Shown here: piece after piece, positions 25,018 through 34,782 of the stretch
Numbering within the stretch: position 1 is the stretch's first letter
Layout of the letters: each line of letters begins with the position of its first letter
Notes under the pieces: generated by a model
Told to the model about the DNA's origin: nothing
Databases searched by the model: none
The model's input: only the letters and a program-made list of their open reading frames with translations
Translations under genes and position numbers: made by a program
Source: Halobacillus mangrovi
GTDB lineage: Bacteria > Bacillota > Bacilli > Bacillales > Halobacillaceae
Direction: 5' to 3'
Length of the DNA stretch: 64,000 bases
Assembly (NCBI RefSeq): GCF_002097535.1
Contig: NZ_CP020772.1
Coordinates: 1,736,001-1,800,000, forward strand

Positions 25018-25779
25018 GTGGGGCAACTTAGTAATAAAGTGGTACTTATAACTGGTGGAAGTAAAGGAATCGGAAAGGAAATTGCAAAGACTTTTGCTAA
25101 GGAAGGTGCGAAGGTTTGTATCTTAGATATTGACCAGGAAGCTATAAATAATACTACTCAAGAATTTAATAATGAAAATTATGAAGTGCACCCTTTTCTT
25201 GCGGACATAACCAATAGAGAGCAAGTGGAAAATACGATAGACGAAATAGGACGGGTTTTTTCGAGGATAGATATCCTAGTCAATAATGCGGGAATCACAA
25301 GGGACAATCTATTATTTAAAATGACAGATGAAGATTGGAATCTTGTATTGGATGTTCACATGACGGGTTCATTTATTTGTAGTCAGATTGTCCAAAAATA
25401 TATGGTCGAACAAAAGTTTGGAAGAATCATTAATATTTCTTCTGCATCTGCTCTTGGAAGAAAAGGACAAGCTAATTATTCTGCTGTGAAAGCTGGATTA
25501 CAAGGGTTTACAAAAACCTTAGCTATGGAACTTGGAAAATTTGGAATAACTGTTAATGCTGTTGCACCTGGCTTTATTGAAACAGATATGACAAAAGCTT
25601 TGGCTGAAAGGTTGGGCGTAGATTATAGTGATTTAATAAATGATAAAAAGAAGGAAATACCGGTGAATCGACCAGGGAGCCCAGCAGATGTAGCGTATTC
25701 AGCTCTATTCTTTGCTTTGGATACTTCATCATTTGTTAATGGCCAAGTGCTATATGTGGCAGGTGGACCCAAAACCTAA
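25018..25779 (+). CDS. SDR-family 3-oxoacyl reductase / 3-hydroxyacyl-CoA dehydrogenase
   Basis: This 253-residue FabG-like short-chain dehydrogenase has the NAD(P) motif TGGSKGIG (residues 13-20). It also has NNAG near 90, the catalytic serine in NISSASALGR, and YSAVK (tyrosine and lysine). The final GQVLYVAGG is typical. In this cluster it may oxidise a hydroxyacyl-CoA intermediate or act on the substrate itself. GTG 25018 has GAGGAGT 7 bp upstream. It is the first gene of the SDR-CoA-transferase-TRAP-thiolase run on the plus strand. Confidence 0.85.
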   Translation: MGQLSNKVVLITGGSKGIGKEIAKTFAKEGAKVCILDIDQEAINNTTQEFNNENYEVHPFLADITNREQVENTIDEIGRVFSRIDILVNNAGITRDNLLFKMTDEDWNLVLDVHMTGSFICSQIVQKYMVEQKFGRIINISSASALGRKGQANYSAVKAGLQGFTKTLAMELGKFGITVNAVAPGFIETDMTKALAERLGVDYSDLINDKKKEIPVNRPGSPADVAYSALFFALDTSSFVNGQVLYVAGGPKT

Positions 25780-25826
25780 TTTAAGGTTTAACACATTTAA
25801 ACCTCATGATTATGGAGGACTCGAAT

Positions 25827-26537
25827 ATGGAAAAGCTTATTGATTCAAAAGAAGCCGTAAGACTTGTGAAAACGGATGATCGTATTTTAGTGGGTGGGTT
25901 TGGTCTTTCAGGTACCCCCTTGACTCTGATTGATGACCTCAGTAAACACTCAGCAGAGGACCTGTCAATTATAAGTAATAATTTAGGAGAAGAAGGCAAA
26001 GGTTTAGGAAAATTGCTTTTGTCTCAAAAAATTAAAAAAGCGATTGGGTCTTATTTTACAACTAATCGTGATGCTGTTGAAGCATGGTCGGAGGGAAAAC
26101 TGGAAATCGAGTTGATCCCCCAGGGGACTCTCGCAGAAGCTATTCGTGCGGGAGGAGCAGGAATTGGAGGTTTTTATACAAAAACAGCTCTCGGTACAAA
26201 ATTAGCTGAAAATAAAGAGGTACGGGAAATAGAAGGTGAAGATTATTTATTCCAACCAGCTATAAAAGGAGATGTAGCACTAATAAAAGCTGAAAAAGCA
26301 GACCATTTAGGGAATTTAGTCTATAACAAAACAGCTAATAATTTTAATTCTGTTATGGCTACTGCGGGTAAAACGGTGATAGCTGAAGTGGATAGGATCG
26401 TTCATCAAGACACTCTAGCACCCGAGGAAATCCAGACCCCCCATGTTTATGTAGATTATTTAGTTATCAATAGGTATGTTAAGAAAGGGGGGCATTACGT
26501 TGCAGAAAATTCTTCAAAAACGAGTCAAGATTGCTAG
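25827..26537 (+). CDS. 3-oxoacid CoA-transferase subunit A
   Basis: This 236-residue alpha subunit moves CoA from a donor such as succinyl-CoA or acetyl-CoA to an organic acid. The fold markers DRILVGGFGLSGTPLTLID and EAIRAGGAGIGGFYTKTA are clear. ATG 25827 sits 8 bp after GGAGG; the ATG at 25806 is before that site. Its end overlaps the beta-subunit gene by 38 bp, so the pair is coupled. It belongs to the ScoA/AtoD group. The acid it activates cannot be named from sequence and is probably the solute of the adjacent TRAP transporter. Confidence 0.88.
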   Translation: MEKLIDSKEAVRLVKTDDRILVGGFGLSGTPLTLIDDLSKHSAEDLSIISNNLGEEGKGLGKLLLSQKIKKAIGSYFTTNRDAVEAWSEGKLEIELIPQGTLAEAIRAGGAGIGGFYTKTALGTKLAENKEVREIEGEDYLFQPAIKGDVALIKAEKADHLGNLVYNKTANNFNSVMATAGKTVIAEVDRIVHQDTLAPEEIQTPHVYVDYLVINRYVKKGGHYVAENSSKTSQDC

Positions 26538-27159
26538 GCGATTAGCTGATGAATTGAAAAAAGATCAAGTAGTTAATGTTGGAGTAGGGATACCTACATT
26601 AGTACCTAATTACTTAGAAGACACACAGGTATACATCCATTCTGAGAATGGCCTATTGGGTATGGGCCCTAATGCACAGAATGAAGATATTGATATGGAC
26701 TTAATTAGTGCGAGTAAAAAACCAGTCACAATGATACAGGGAGCTTCGTTGTTTGATAGTTCACAATCTTTTGCCATGATACGCGGTGGGCATATAGATG
26801 TAGCTGTATTAGGTGCCTTACAGGTAGATGAAACAGGGGAAATTGCTAATTGGGCTGTTCCAGGAGAGCGTATTTTAGGAGTCGGTGGTGCAATGGACCT
26901 TGTTGCTGGTGCAAAAACAATCATAGTGGGGTTGAGCCATCAAGCGAAAAACGGTGATCCAAAGATAGTACAAAAATTGACGTGTCCTAGCAGTGGTTCT
27001 CGAAAAGTTGATATGGTGGTAACTGAAAGAGCAGTTTTTGATGTAAAAGACGGAAAAATGTTTTTAAAAGAAATGGATCCAACTATCTCAATAGAGGATT
27101 TAAAAAAAATGACGAGTGCCCATTTTGAAGTTTCGTCTGACCTTTCAAAAAATTATTAA
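26500..27159 (+). CDS. 3-oxoacid CoA-transferase subunit B
   Basis: This is the 219-residue partner of subunit A. The catalytic glutamate lies in IHSENGLLGMGP (about residue 48). VNVGVGIPTLVPNYL comes before it, and a VDMVVTERAVFDV stretch after. TTG 26500 is preferred because AAAGGGGGG lies 7 bp upstream. An ATG at 26476 in the same frame is possible but has a poor site. The heterodimer would work in the cytoplasm to make the acyl-CoA that enters the beta-oxidation enzymes encoded downstream. Confidence 0.87.
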   Translation: MQKILQKRVKIARRLADELKKDQVVNVGVGIPTLVPNYLEDTQVYIHSENGLLGMGPNAQNEDIDMDLISASKKPVTMIQGASLFDSSQSFAMIRGGHIDVAVLGALQVDETGEIANWAVPGERILGVGGAMDLVAGAKTIIVGLSHQAKNGDPKIVQKLTCPSSGSRKVDMVVTERAVFDVKDGKMFLKEMDPTISIEDLKKMTSAHFEVSSDLSKNY

Positions 27160-27178
27160 TAAATTGGAGGAATTCTTA

Positions 27179-28183
27179 ATGAAGAAAACTTTCTCACTAT
27201 TTCTAATTGCATTGTTGACCATTCTAGCTACTGCTTGTGGAAGTAATTCAGACACAGCAGCTAAAGATAAAGAAGATGCTAATGCTACACCAAAAGAATT
27301 GCCGTCTGACCTTGCATTTGGTGCTTCATCTCAAGGTGGGCTATGGTACCCTCTGGCAGGAGCAATGGGAAATGAGATTTCAAATAATAACCCAGATACA
27401 TCTGTTACGGTAATTGAAGGCGGAACAATTGCGAATCTATTAGGTATTTCACAAGATCAAATAGATATAGGGTTTAGTAATGGCCAAGTTATCCCTTCAG
27501 CAATAGAAGGAAAAGGTGAGTTTAAGAAACCAGCAAAAAATCTAAAGACACTTGCTACATTGTATCCAAACGTTATGCATATTGTCGTACGTGCTGATTC
27601 TGATATTCATTCAATTGAGGATTTAAAAGGGAAAAAAGTCAGTCCTGGTCTGAAAGGCTATAGTGGAGAGCTTGCATTTAAGAAAATTCTAGAAGTCAAT
27701 GATATGAGTTATGATGACCTAGGAGCAGTAGAATATGTAGGTACTGCTGATGCAGTAAACTTAATACGTGATGGTAATCTCGATTCTTATGTTGGTTTAT
27801 TGACAGCACCAGTTTCCTCTTTTCAAGAATTAGATACAACAGTTGGTATTCGCCTTATTCCATTAGATCAATCTACTATAGATAAGATGCATGAAGCCAA
27901 CCCTGCCTATCTAGAGTATACGGTTAAAAAAGGAACTTATCCAAATTCGAAAAATGATGTCAAAACAGTCTCAACATTTACAGTTATGGTAGCAAACTCG
28001 AATACGATCAGTGAAGAAAGCGCATACAAATTAACTAAGATGGTAGTAGAAAATAAAGAAAAATGGACAAATTTATCCAAGACCCTTTCTGATTTTAATG
28101 CAAAGTTTTCAGTTGAAAATAATATCGGCGAACTGCATCCAGGGGCAAAACGTTACTATAAAGAAATTGGTGCCTTAGAGTAA
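27179..28183 (+). CDS. TAXI-family TRAP transporter solute-binding lipoprotein
   Basis: This is the extracytoplasmic binding protein of a TRAP transporter. The signal peptide ends in the lipobox LATAC at about residue 21, followed by a Ser/Asp/Lys linker. The mature domain starts LAFGASSQGGLWYPLAGAMG, the hallmark of TAXI proteins, and continues through IGFSNGQVIPSAIEGKG and GVSPGLKGYSGEL-like segments. ATG 27179 has TTGGAGG 8 bp upstream. It precedes the fused permease. Known TAXI systems carry dicarboxylates or related acids with a sodium gradient, which would fit a salt-loving cell. The ligand is not known. Confidence 0.9.
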   Translation: MKKTFSLFLIALLTILATACGSNSDTAAKDKEDANATPKELPSDLAFGASSQGGLWYPLAGAMGNEISNNNPDTSVTVIEGGTIANLLGISQDQIDIGFSNGQVIPSAIEGKGEFKKPAKNLKTLATLYPNVMHIVVRADSDIHSIEDLKGKKVSPGLKGYSGELAFKKILEVNDMSYDDLGAVEYVGTADAVNLIRDGNLDSYVGLLTAPVSSFQELDTTVGIRLIPLDQSTIDKMHEANPAYLEYTVKKGTYPNSKNDVKTVSTFTVMVANSNTISEESAYKLTKMVVENKEKWTNLSKTLSDFNAKFSVENNIGELHPGAKRYYKEIGALE

Positions 28184-28252
28184 ATACAACCATATTTTTC
28201 TTGAAATGTCAATTATCATATAGGGTTTTAAAGAAATAATGAGGTGATAGAA

Positions 28253-30202
28253 TTGGCGAGTGCAAGTACGGACTCAAAGGCTAAAGAACAGATAACCCAG
28301 GAGAATACTAACGAAAAATTTCGTAATGCTCAAGGGTGGATAGCCAGATTTATAACCTTCATAGCAATTTCAATGTCTATATTTCACTTATACACGGCTG
28401 TATTTGGAGTATTTGAATCATTCTTGCAAAGATCTGCACATTTAGGGTTTGCTATGATTCTTTCATTTGCCATATATAAGCCATCTAAACGGTTAAATCA
28501 AACGAAGATACCTTGGTATGATGTGTTAGCGATACTTATGACGGTTGGAATATTTATTTATTTTGCCATAAATGCAGAAAATATTGCATCCCGTATGTCT
28601 TATGTAGAAGAGCTCTCCCAACTTCAAATCGTTATAGGTATGATAGCTGGACTCTTGCTATTAGAAGTTACTCGACGAGTTGTAGGGACTGCATTGATGC
28701 TGATTGTAGTAACATGTCTTGCTTATGCCTTATGGGGACAATATATTCCTGGCTTTTTATCTCATAAAGATTTTACGTTTATGTGGATAATTGATCACCT
28801 CTTTTATACTACTGGTGGAGTATTTAGTATTCCTTTAGGAGTTTCTGCCACGTTTATATTCATATTCGTGTTTTTTGGGAAATTTCTTGAGATTACGGGT
28901 GCAGGGAAGTTTTTTATCGACTTGTCTGTGGCAGCTATGGGAAAGTATCGTGGTGGACCAGCTAAAACAGCTATATTTGCAAGTTCAACCATGGGAACGA
29001 TATCTGGAAGCGCAGTAGCAAATACAGTAACCACAGGTGCCTTCACCATACCTATGATGAAAAAAACCGGTTATAATAAAGAATTTGCTGGTGCTGTAGA
29101 ATCTGTTTCATCATCTGGGGGACAAATCATGCCTCCAATCATGGGGGCTTCTGCTTTCATCATTGCTTCTTATGTTGGAGTTCCTTATACAGCCGTAGCT
29201 CTTGCTGGGATCATTCCTGCATTACTCTACTACCTTTGTTTATTTTTTCAAGTGGATCTACGTGCGAAACGAAAAGGTTTGCGAGGATTGAGAAAAGATG
29301 AACTTCCAAACTTAAAAAGAGTTTTAATTGAGGGATATCTTTTCTTTATTCCGTTACTAGTGATTGTGTTTTTCCTAATGAACGGAAATTCTCCAATGAG
29401 AGCAGGTTTGTACGCAATTGTTTCGGTCATCCTTGTTGCCTCATTAAAATCAAGTACCCGTTTATCTTTGAAAAAAATCATTGATGGACTAGATTTAGGA
29501 GCGAGAGCTGTATTAGAAACAGCAATTGCATGTGGTGCTGCTGGAATGGTTATCGGCGTGCTAAGTTTGACGGGTCTAGGATTGAAGTTTAGCGGGCTAA
29601 TTTTAACTTTAGCTGGAGGAAGTTTATTTTTAACTCTAATATTTACTATGATTAGTTCCATTATTTTAGGAATGGGCTTACCCACAGTCGCTGCTTATAT
29701 AGTACAAGTAGCTTTAACTGTTCCTGCCCTTATTGAATTAGGAGTCGCACCACTTGCAGCCCATATGTTCGTTTTTTACTTCGCCATTATATCAGCAATT
29801 ACCCCGCCTGTTTCTCTAGCTGCTTTTGCGGCGGCAGGAATTGCTGGTTCAGATCCTATGCGAACAGGAATAACTGCTTTACGTCTAGGGATTGCAGCTT
29901 TTATCGTACCGTTTATATTCGTTTACGGCCCTTCTATTTTATTAATAGGAGATGCATTAACGATTATCATTACGCTAGTTACTGCAATCCTTGGAATTAT
30001 AGCTATGGCCGCAGCAGCAGAAGGATGGGTTTTCCGCCATGCAGTTTGGTACGAGAGGTTAATGCTATTTCTAGGTGCAGTTTCACTTGTTTACACAGGC
30101 GTGATATCTGATTTACTAGGTTTAGGGTTTCTCTTAATCGTATTCGTATTACAGAAATACACGTTAAATGGGAATTTTAAAGAAATAAAAAAAGCGCAAT
30201 GA
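28253..30202 (+). CDS. TRAP transporter fused permease (DctQM type)
   Basis: This 649-residue membrane protein fuses the small DctQ-like and large DctM-like subunits, the normal partner of TAXI binding proteins. About 16-18 hydrophobic segments are visible. Conserved TRAP stretches include GTISGSAVANTVTTGAFTIP, SSGGQIMPPIMGASAFI and ILGMGLPTVAAYIV. The start is taken as TTG 28253, just after GAGGTGA; the GTG at 28244 lies inside that site. Together with the upstream lipoprotein it makes a complete importer placed between CoA-transferase and thiolase genes. Confidence 0.9.
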   Translation: MASASTDSKAKEQITQENTNEKFRNAQGWIARFITFIAISMSIFHLYTAVFGVFESFLQRSAHLGFAMILSFAIYKPSKRLNQTKIPWYDVLAILMTVGIFIYFAINAENIASRMSYVEELSQLQIVIGMIAGLLLLEVTRRVVGTALMLIVVTCLAYALWGQYIPGFLSHKDFTFMWIIDHLFYTTGGVFSIPLGVSATFIFIFVFFGKFLEITGAGKFFIDLSVAAMGKYRGGPAKTAIFASSTMGTISGSAVANTVTTGAFTIPMMKKTGYNKEFAGAVESVSSSGGQIMPPIMGASAFIIASYVGVPYTAVALAGIIPALLYYLCLFFQVDLRAKRKGLRGLRKDELPNLKRVLIEGYLFFIPLLVIVFFLMNGNSPMRAGLYAIVSVILVASLKSSTRLSLKKIIDGLDLGARAVLETAIACGAAGMVIGVLSLTGLGLKFSGLILTLAGGSLFLTLIFTMISSIILGMGLPTVAAYIVQVALTVPALIELGVAPLAAHMFVFYFAIISAITPPVSLAAFAAAGIAGSDPMRTGITALRLGIAAFIVPFIFVYGPSILLIGDALTIIITLVTAILGIIAMAAAAEGWVFRHAVWYERLMLFLGAVSLVYTGVISDLLGLGFLLIVFVLQKYTLNGNFKEIKKAQ

Positions 30203-30235
30203 ATAAGAATTATCTGTGTAGAAGGGATGAAAGTA

Positions 30236-31429
30236 ATGAGAGAGGTATATATTGTGGATGGAGTGAGAACCGCTATAGGTCGCATGGGAGGAACTCTGAA
30301 AGATATTGAAGTAGACTTTTTATCTAGTAGTGTGATGGAAGAAGTACTCCAACGTTCAGACCTTCAAGGTGAAGAAGTAGATGAGGTAATTTGGGGGAAC
30401 GCAAAACAAAGCTCGGATACTCCTAATCTAGCACATCTTGCCTCCTTGCGAGCAGGCTTTCCAATAGAGGTGCCAGGATATACAGTACATCGTCAGTGTG
30501 GGTCTGGCCTACAATCTATTAATAATGCTGCTCAACAAATTATGTCCGGTTTAGTAGAGGTTGTTGTAGCAGGTGGAGGTGAGAGTATGAGTACTGCTCC
30601 ATACTATTTACGTAAGGCAAGGTACGGTTATGGAGCAGGAAATGCAGAACTCGTTGATCCAAATACAGAAAGTCAACCTAGAGCCCAGCCTATTGAAGAA
30701 TACGGTAATTTAACGATGGGCTTAACTGCTGAAAATCTTGCAGAAAAATATAATATTGATAGAATGCGCCAAGATAAATTTGCTTTAAATAGTCAGAAGA
30801 AAGCAAACGCAGCAATAGAAAATGGACATTTTAAAGATGAAATTCTTCCTTTTAAAGTAAAACAAAAGAGAAATACTATAATTTTTGATACAGATGAACA
30901 TCCACGTAAAACGTCTATGGAAAAATTAACAAAATTACCTGCTGTTTTTAAAGAAGGCGGATCGGTTACCCCAGGGAATGCAAGTGGGAGGAATGACGGC
31001 GCTGCTGCTCTAGTGGTTGTATCGGAGGATGTTGTGAAACGCAAGGGATTAAAACCAAGAGCTCGTATTATTTCTCAAGCAGTATCTGGAGTAGACCCTT
31101 CTATTATGGGGATTGGCCCTGTTCCTGCAACGAATAAAGCTCTGAAACAGGCCGGTTTAAAGATGGAGGATATTGATTTAATTGAACTGAATGAAGCCTT
31201 TGCTGCACAGAGCTTAGCAGTAATTGAAGAGTTAGGCATTGATGAAAGTAAGTTAAACGTTAATGGGGGAGCCATTGCATTAGGCCATCCTATTGGGGCG
31301 ACAGGTGCAGTTTTGATGGTGAAATTATTGCATGAAATGGAAAGAAGAGGTTCACGTTATGGCTTGGTAACGTTATGTATTGGGGGAGGTCAGGGAATTT
31401 CTACTGTAGTGGAAAATCTACGTGTTTAG
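30236..31429 (+). CDS. Acetyl-CoA C-acyltransferase (thiolase)
   Basis: This 397-residue thiolase would cleave 3-oxoacyl-CoA in the last step of beta-oxidation. The acyl-accepting cysteine is Cys88 in HRQCGSGLQS. The catalytic GHPIGATGA histidine and the LCIGGGQG cysteine lie near the end, so it is intact. ATG 30236 gives the family-typical MREVYIVDGVRT start; the ATG at 30227 is three codons earlier. It is the last gene of the first plus-strand run. A paralogue at 35948 is broken and has lost this cysteine. Confidence 0.92.
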   Translation: MREVYIVDGVRTAIGRMGGTLKDIEVDFLSSSVMEEVLQRSDLQGEEVDEVIWGNAKQSSDTPNLAHLASLRAGFPIEVPGYTVHRQCGSGLQSINNAAQQIMSGLVEVVVAGGGESMSTAPYYLRKARYGYGAGNAELVDPNTESQPRAQPIEEYGNLTMGLTAENLAEKYNIDRMRQDKFALNSQKKANAAIENGHFKDEILPFKVKQKRNTIIFDTDEHPRKTSMEKLTKLPAVFKEGGSVTPGNASGRNDGAAALVVVSEDVVKRKGLKPRARIISQAVSGVDPSIMGIGPVPATNKALKQAGLKMEDIDLIELNEAFAAQSLAVIEELGIDESKLNVNGGAIALGHPIGATGAVLMVKLLHEMERRGSRYGLVTLCIGGGQGISTVVENLRV

Positions 31430-31510
31430 AATTTGATACTTCTAGTGTGAAGGGGCTGTTCAGTTAATCCTGATCCTCTTTATATACTGGTAATATTCAG
31501 AGTTTAATCT

Positions 31511-31545
31511 AGGATTCCGAACACTAATCGGAATCCTTATCTTTT
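31511..31545 (+). terminator. Terminator after the thiolase gene
   Basis: AGGATTCCGA and TCGGAATCCT form a 10-bp perfect stem with a 7-base loop and a T-rich tail. It ends the SDR-to-thiolase transcript before the MFS gene. Confidence 0.75.
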
Positions 31546-31616
31546 CTATTCGCTAGTATATGTTGTGGAATGATCAATTAAGAAATTTTGTGAAAGAAAT
31601 GGAGATGAAAGATGAC

Positions 31617-32810
31617 ATGTCGAGCAACAGAAAAATACTAATTGGTCTTTCATCTGCTGCTTTTTTAGGCCCCTTTACTCAAACGATTTATACACCGAGT
31701 TTGTCAGAAGTTGGGCATTTTTTTACAGCAAATCCATTAATGGTTAACCTAACCATCTCTTTGTACACCATTATATTAGCCTTTAGTCAATTTATTATTG
31801 GTCCTTTATCAGATAAAAGAGGAAGAAGGAGAACGTTATTACCTGGTCTTCTTATATTTCTGATAGGATCAATGATTTGTTTTTTGACTACAAACTATAC
31901 AATTTTTTTAATTGGAAGATCCTTGCAAGCACTTGGGATCAGTGCTGGGTCAGTGGTTGCTGCGGCAGTGATCGGTGATATTTATCCACCGGATAAACGT
32001 AGTGGAGCAATGAGTGTTTATCAAACGATGATCTTTTTAGGCCCTGTGTTAGGACCTATTTTGGGGAGTTTAATTGCTGCCTATGTTCATTGGCAATGGG
32101 TCTTTGCTGTGCTTAGCTTAGGAGCCCTTGTAAGTTACATATATAATCGTTTGATTCTTCATGAAACGCTAGAAGAAGGTACTTCATCAAGGAAAATTAC
32201 CTCAAAGACTTTTAAAAAGATCCTCTCTAATAAAGCAGGACTCTCCATTATGGTATTAGCTTTTTTTCAATTTTATGGGTATTATACTTACCTAGTGTTT
32301 TTACCTAGTTTGTTAGACCATTTTTTTCATGTTTCTTTAGTAATGAAAGGTCTGCTCTTTTTGCCCCTTACTGTTGGGATTGCGCTTGGTACTATTGTGG
32401 GCGGTAAACTTCAGGTTCATTTAACGCGTAAAGCAATTATGGTTTCTGCTTCATATGGAATAGGTGCGACAGTTTTATTATTTTCCCTGTGTTTAACTTT
32501 ACAACTACTAACTATGCCCATGCTAGTCTTTTTTCTATTAACCTATGGCGTTTTACTGGGAGCAAGCTTACCTGCCCAAACTACAATCCTCATTAATATA
32601 TTTGGTGAGGAAAAGGGAACAGCTATGGGAGTATATAACTTTATTCGATTTGTTGGAACAGCAGTTGCGCCTTTAATCGGTGCTTACCTTTACAAAATAG
32701 CTGGTTGGTATGCACTGTATGATACGCTATTTATTTGTTTATTCCTTGCAGGGATATTCGTCCATAAATATATGTTTGACCCATATGAAAAATCGGCCCA
32801 AGTAATTTAA
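31617..32810 (+). CDS. MFS transporter, Bcr/CflA-like drug/solute exporter type
   Basis: This is a major facilitator protein of about 397 residues with 12 hydrophobic segments. The loop 2-3 motif GPLSDKRGRRRTLLPG and the antiporter-type GPVLGPILGSLIAA in segment 5 place it in the DHA1 exporter branch. The start is uncertain. ATG 31617 gives a short N-terminus and has GGAG 12 bp upstream; in-frame ATGs at 31560, 31599 and 31605 are alternatives. It stands between the two catabolic gene runs, behind a terminator. It may export or import a pathway compound; the substrate is unknown. Confidence 0.82.
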   Translation: MSSNRKILIGLSSAAFLGPFTQTIYTPSLSEVGHFFTANPLMVNLTISLYTIILAFSQFIIGPLSDKRGRRRTLLPGLLIFLIGSMICFLTTNYTIFLIGRSLQALGISAGSVVAAAVIGDIYPPDKRSGAMSVYQTMIFLGPVLGPILGSLIAAYVHWQWVFAVLSLGALVSYIYNRLILHETLEEGTSSRKITSKTFKKILSNKAGLSIMVLAFFQFYGYYTYLVFLPSLLDHFFHVSLVMKGLLFLPLTVGIALGTIVGGKLQVHLTRKAIMVSASYGIGATVLLFSLCLTLQLLTMPMLVFFLLTYGVLLGASLPAQTTILINIFGEEKGTAMGVYNFIRFVGTAVAPLIGAYLYKIAGWYALYDTLFICLFLAGIFVHKYMFDPYEKSAQVI

Positions 32811-33132
32811 TAAAATTTAATTCTACATTAACGTAAGAATAATACTCTTGGAAAATATATGCAGAAATTGCAAATGTCGCTTGTTCAGATCGGAAAAGCA
32901 AATTTAGGTTCAAGTGCCCTGAAAACTTTGGAGGATAAAGACTGCTGAAGGTATGAAGACCACAGCCATTAATGGTAGCCTTTTTAAACATTTGAATCGG
33001 TATTTATAGCTCTGGGGAAGAATCAAGACAGTCTTCGTTAATACACATATAACAAAGGAAGTATTAGCTTATTTATACGACAATCCTTCTACACACTTTT
33101 TTCCCTACATCTACCGTAAAGGAGAATTAAAA
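32811..33132. other. Non-coding gap
   Basis: About 320 bases between the MFS gene and the hydroxyacyl-CoA dehydrogenase. A 29-codon frame occurs near 32860 but has no ribosome binding site. I see no clear repeat or terminator. The promoter for the second beta-oxidation run is probably here. Confidence 0.4.
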
Positions 33133-33978
33133 ATGAATCAAATATGCGTAATTGGCGCCGGCACAATGGGCAGAGGTATAGCCTATTTAGGGGCGATCAA
33201 TGGACTGGAAGTGACAATTAATGATATTAGCCAAGAAGCGCTTGAACAAGCAAAAACGTATATAGAACAGACCATGCATAAAAGCACTGAAAAAGGCTTT
33301 ATATCAAAAGAAAGAGTAGAAGATTATTTATCCAATCTCACTTATACGGAAGATCTTGATAAAGCAGTAGATCAAGTAGATTTTGTCATCGAAGCCGTTT
33401 TTGAAAATATGGAATTGAAAATCAACATGTTCCGGCAGTTGGATGAATTATGTGATAATTACACCATTTTGGCGACAAACACTTCAACAATGAGTCCTAC
33501 AGAGATAGCCGCCTCTACCTCGAGACCTGACCAATGTATTGCCATGCATTTTTTTAACCCTGTTCACAAAATGAAATTGATTGAACTCATTAAGGGACTT
33601 GACACATCGCAAGAAACAGTAGAAAAAGCTCAGGAGCTTGGGAGAATAATGGGGAAAGAGACAGTAGAAGTCAACGAATTTCCTGGCTTTGTAACCAGTC
33701 GCATGAATTGTTTAATTGGCAACGAAGCCATGAATATGTTGATGGAAGGTGTAGCTTCAGTAGAAGATATCGATAAAGCGATGAAGTTAGGATTAAATCA
33801 CCCAATGGGTCCGTTAGAACTTGCAGACTTAGTCGGTCTAGATTCTCGCTTGCGTAATATGGAATATCTCCATGCGACATTAGGAGAGAAGTATCGACCT
33901 TCACCACTACTTACCAAATATGTAAAATCAGGCAGGAAAGGAAGGAAATCGGGTCATGGATTCTATGACTATTATTAG
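33133..33978 (+). CDS. 3-hydroxyacyl-CoA (3-hydroxybutyryl-CoA) dehydrogenase
   Basis: This 281-residue enzyme oxidises 3-hydroxyacyl-CoA with NAD. The N-terminal dinucleotide fold is VIGAGTMGRGIAYLGA. The catalytic histidine lies in MHFFNPVHKMKLIELI. The C-terminal domain starts at EFPGFVTSRMNCL and ends GRKGRKSGHGFYDYY. ATG 33133 has AAAGGAG upstream. It starts a tight run with enoyl-CoA hydratase, acyl-CoA dehydrogenase and a broken thiolase, with gaps of 9 to 18 bp. It forms a beta-oxidation set separate from the FadR-controlled genes. Confidence 0.93.
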   Translation: MNQICVIGAGTMGRGIAYLGAINGLEVTINDISQEALEQAKTYIEQTMHKSTEKGFISKERVEDYLSNLTYTEDLDKAVDQVDFVIEAVFENMELKINMFRQLDELCDNYTILATNTSTMSPTEIAASTSRPDQCIAMHFFNPVHKMKLIELIKGLDTSQETVEKAQELGRIMGKETVEVNEFPGFVTSRMNCLIGNEAMNMLMEGVASVEDIDKAMKLGLNHPMGPLELADLVGLDSRLRNMEYLHATLGEKYRPSPLLTKYVKSGRKGRKSGHGFYDYY

Positions 33979-33987
33979 GAGGTAATT

Positions 33988-34764
33988 ATGAATTATAAAT
34001 ATCTACTTACTGAGGTTAAAGATGGAGTGGGGATAATCACGATAAATAATCCGGAGAAGCGAAATGCCCTTAATTTATCCGCCTTATCAGAGATTGAGAG
34101 TGTCTTAGGTGCTTGGAGAAAGGATGATAGGATCAAAGTTCTTATCTTTACAGGGGCAGGGAATAAATCTTTTGTAGCTGGAGCAGACATAAATCAATTG
34201 AAAGAAAGAACCGCTGTATCTGCTTTGGAACCAAATATGACAGCAACATATAGAAAAATCGAAGAATATGAAAAGCCTATTATTGCTGCTATTAACGGTA
34301 CGGCTGTCGGTGGGGGACTTGAATTAGCCCTTGCCTGCGACATTCGTGTCGCGACTTCTAATATTAAACTTGGACTCCCAGAGGTTCATTTAGGCATCAT
34401 CCCCGGAGCCGGTGGTTCTCAGCGTTTAGCACGCATAATTGGGAAAGGAAGGGCTATGAGGATGATTCTTACAGGTGAAATCATTACTTCAGAACAAGCT
34501 ATAGACTATGGACTCATTACGGATCTTGTAGAACAAGATCAGCTGATGAATAAGACATTGGAAATTGCTGAAAAGATAGCTGTGAAAGGTCCGTTATCTC
34601 TAAGGGTTGCTAAGACTTTACTCAATAAAGGTGCTGATATTGATATGGATACAGCATTAATGTTTGAAAAATATGCCCAAGCTATGTTGATGGCAACAGA
34701 TGATAAAACAGAAGGTATTTCAGCCTTCTTAGAAAAAAGAACTCCGGAATTTCAGGGGAAGTAG
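33988..34764 (+). CDS. Enoyl-CoA hydratase/isomerase
   Basis: This 258-residue crotonase is a second enoyl-CoA hydratase besides fadB. Visible motifs are VAGADINQL, AAINGTAVGGGLELALACD and the paired glutamates in LGLPEVHLGIIPGAGGSQRLARI. The C-terminus KTEGISAFLEKRTPEFQGK is typical. ATG 33988 follows TTAGGAGG closely, and the hydroxyacyl-CoA dehydrogenase ends 9 bp upstream. It would hydrate the enoyl-CoA made by the next gene's product. Differences from fadB along the whole chain argue for transfer with the island rather than recent duplication. Confidence 0.92.
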   Translation: MNYKYLLTEVKDGVGIITINNPEKRNALNLSALSEIESVLGAWRKDDRIKVLIFTGAGNKSFVAGADINQLKERTAVSALEPNMTATYRKIEEYEKPIIAAINGTAVGGGLELALACDIRVATSNIKLGLPEVHLGIIPGAGGSQRLARIIGKGRAMRMILTGEIITSEQAIDYGLITDLVEQDQLMNKTLEIAEKIAVKGPLSLRVAKTLLNKGADIDMDTALMFEKYAQAMLMATDDKTEGISAFLEKRTPEFQGK

Positions 34765-34782
34765 TTATTAGGAGGCAGAATT

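Noticed and set aside
32855..32946. A 29-codon frame between the MFS and hydroxyacyl-CoA dehydrogenase genes
   Set aside because: It has no ribosome binding site and no recognisable content.
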